Below, piece by piece: positions 37,340 to 38,906 of a DNA stretch of 38,906 bases. This DNA comes from an uncultured Clostridia bacterium (GTDB taxonomy: Bacteria > Bacillota > Clostridia > Christensenellales > UBA1242): contig CALWEA010000012.1 in the NCBI GenBank assembly GCA_944376905.1, positions 1 through 38,906 on the forward strand, read 5' to 3'. Within the stretch, counting starts at the first letter, position 1. The number at the start of each line of letters is the position of its first letter. The notes under the pieces are model-generated. The model saw only the letters and a list, made by a program, of their open reading frames with translations. It made no database searches and was not told the origin of the DNA. A program made the translations under genes and the position numbers.

Positions 37340-37796
37340 ATTTTATTATATTAGCAAAAATTTTATTATATTCAGCAATAGTTTATATTATATTCGACAA
37401 GTTTTTTATTTAATTTAGCAATTGTTTTTATTTAATTCAGCAATGGTTTTAGAATATTCAGCATAAGATTTTTATTATATTCAGCAATAGTTTATATTAT
37501 ATTCGACAAGTTTTTTTTGTTTAATTTATCAATGGTTTTTATTTAATTCAGTAATGGTTTTAGAATATTCAGCATAAAATTTTTATTATATTCAGCAAGA
37601 GTTTTATTTAATTCAGTAATGGTTTTAGAATATTCAGCAAAAGATTTTTATTATATTCGGCAAGGGTTTTATTTAATTTGGTAGTGGTTTTTATAATATT
37701 CAGCAATGATTTTTATCATATTCGAAAAAAGGTTTTGTTTAATTTATCAATGATTTTTATTTAATTTAGTGAGTATTTTTAAATATGCTAATGGTT
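37340..37796. repeat. About 20 copies of a degenerate 19-25-bp minisatellite with higher-order structure
   Basis: Consensus near TTTTTATTTAATTCAGCAATGG. Units fall into types (TTATATTCAGCAATAG, TATATTCGACAAG, TTTAATTTAGCAATTG, GAATATTCAGCATAAG) that recur in the same order, giving a super-repeat of about 108 bp twice plus a shortened third copy. Stops occur in every frame I read. No promoter was recognised. Confidence 0.85.
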
Positions 37797-37973
37797 TTTT
37801 AGAGTTTTAGTTAGTTTGTTGAATTATAAGTCAGCACGTTAAATGTATAAGCGTGTTTTTTAAACATATATGGTTGGTTTTTAATTATATTATAACGCGT
37901 AGACTACCCCTGTTGGTTAGAATGTTTATTTTGCATGTTTAAACCCTTATTCTCGCTCACTCTTTTTCGTTCC

Positions 37974-38906
37974 CTACGCTAGATTAAGGACAAAAGCGGG
38001 ACGCAAGGCGCGGGAGTCATAGACAGTGTAGCCAGTCAAATAGCCAGTCGAATTGAGGTACATCGCAAAGTAAGTGAAGTCGACATAACCCGAACGCAAC
38101 CACAAATTAGACGCACTATTTTGCGTTCCTCCTGATGAGTATGCCGTTTCTGTTGCAACTCTATTATCTTCCGTTGTATCAGTTGATGGTTTAAAATATG
38201 TTCCTAAACTATATGAATCTGTTGCATTGTCTATCCAACCACCACCACTATAATTTATATTTGACCCCAATAAAAACATGTTATATGATGTATAATCTGT
38301 TGAGTTGAGTCCTTTATAATAACTTGTTGTTTTCATTGTTGTTGGTATTATTTTTGTTTTTTGATTGTCTGTAAACATTGTATTATATAAACTATTCGCA
38401 TTTGTATTTGAATTTAAAACTTCGTTTATATCTGATTCAGAAAAATGGTTATATGGTGATGTGTCATATCCACTTGCTTTATATGTTGAGCGTAGTAAAC
38501 CATATTCACTTAAAACTAAAACTTCACTCGCATTTTGCCATTCTCCACTTGTTGTTGTTCTATATTTGAATGTGTTTGTTGCTTCATCATACAACCACAA
38601 TCCATTTGTTTTATTCACAGTTGTAAATAAAACATGTTGCCCTCCGCTATAAACTCCGTCTGTTACTCCTATTACTATCCAACGTACTGGCTCAACATTA
38701 TAAAAATTTGTTCCTTGTTTGGCAAATTTTTGTCCTGTTATTTTATCTTCATATAAAGCAGGTTTTATAATTGAGTAATTTGAGGGTGTCCCCTGTGTAT
38801 TATAATAATAATCAGCAGTTATTTCATATTCGCTTTCTGCCTTTGGCAATGATGTTCCATAACAAGTTTGTGGATATTCTCCCATTTCTATATAATGAAC
38901 ATAGCG
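37974..38906 (-). CDS. DUF6273-type surface protein, C-terminal part (5' end beyond window)
   Basis: The minus-strand frame is open to the right edge and enters as RYVHYIEMGEYPQT, so the Met in MGEYPQT is internal and the gene begins outside the window. The visible 310 residues match the DUF6273 pattern: GEYPQT, EPVRWIVIG, LLRSTYKASGYDTSPYNHFS with a SESDINEVLN helix, a FLLGSNI segment, and the terminal LWLRSG...ALRPAFVLNL. This domain is common at the ends of secreted or surface proteins of gut Firmicutes and often accompanies InlB repeats; its function is unknown. The last 40 codons (about 37974-38100) are clearly richer in G+C and in codons ending in C than the rest of the gene. No terminator is obvious. 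The 37797-37973 spacer holds a short G+C-richer patch (37895-37973). Confidence 0.78.
   Translation of the reverse strand, partial: RYVHYIEMGEYPQTCYGTSLPKAESEYEITADYYYNTQGTPSNYSIIKPALYEDKITGQKFAKQGTNFYNVEPVRWIVIGVTDGVYSGGQHVLFTTVNKTNGLWLYDEATNTFKYRTTTSGEWQNASEVLVLSEYGLLRSTYKASGYDTSPYNHFSESDINEVLNSNTNANSLYNTMFTDNQKTKIIPTTMKTTSYYKGLNSTDYTSYNMFLLGSNINYSGGGWIDNATDSYSLGTYFKPSTDTTEDNRVATETAYSSGGTQNSASNLWLRSGYVDFTYFAMYLNSTGYLTGYTVYDSRALRPAFVLNLA

Noticed and set aside
37120..37796. CRISPR array
   Set aside because: The repeats are directly adjacent without unique spacers, are degenerate and AT-only, and no cas gene is present.
38365..38652. Plus-strand open frames opposite the DUF6273 gene
   Set aside because: They are shadows of the minus-strand coding region, with no ribosome site and no family resemblance.

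Overview
The window looks like chromosomal DNA from a very AT-rich (I estimate about 25% G+C) Gram-positive bacterium of the Firmicutes/Clostridia type, probably an uncultured gut-associated lineage. SpoVG, a YlmC/YmxH-type PRC-barrel protein, a VanW protein, a DnaE-type polymerase, RNase J, NrdR, FeoA/FeoB and gyrB-gyrA all point that way. The genetic code is standard: Trp is TGG, and TGA ends the patatin gene. TTG or GTG starts are frequent (spoVG, PBP, patatin, PRC-barrel, gyrB). No rRNA, tRNA, CRISPR array, transposase or phage structural gene was seen.

Layout. 0-14 kb is a mixed-strand, envelope-oriented stretch: the 3' end of an InlB-type repeat surface protein, murC (-), spoVG (+), a VanW protein (-), an unknown gene behind a textbook promoter, an ArsP_2-type 10TM exporter, another unknown gene (-), a secreted protein ending in a Hint (intein/hedgehog-like) domain, a PASTA-carrying class B PBP, and a secreted paralogue of the Hint protein (-) divergent from a small XRE regulator. 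From about 14 to 37 kb nearly every gene is on the + strand and most are housekeeping: a VUT-like membrane protein, a patatin phospholipase, a ComEC-like metallo-beta-lactamase protein, dnaE, an unknown polytopic membrane protein, RNase J, nrdR, feoA, feoB, gyrB, a MazG-like NTPase and gyrA. Two small minus-strand genes interrupt this run (PRC-barrel and PH-domain). After the gyrA terminator come about 0.9 kb of noncoding tandem repeats and then a DUF6273-type surface protein (-) that runs off the right edge.

Most interesting points. (1) The Hint protein and its shorter paralogue share a signal segment and an NFNI..KFNPDF motif, and each gene has a palindrome in its promoter region. The paralogue's promoter is a perfect TTGACA-N17-TATAAT with a palindrome inside the spacer, next to a divergent XRE gene. 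(2) The 3' end of the DUF6273 gene changes abruptly in composition and is dense in NNC codons, as expected of a diversified or recombining cassette. (3) Short tandem duplications of 11-41 bp are scattered through the spacers, and several include a stop codon (feoB, gyrB, PRC-barrel gene). (4) Several essential proteins carry long Asn/Lys/Asp-rich extensions or inserts (GyrB about 140 residues, RNase J about 85, FeoB and the ArsP_2 protein in loops). (5) The AT-rich gap after dnaE holds a cluster of DnaA-box-like sites and iteron-like repeats.
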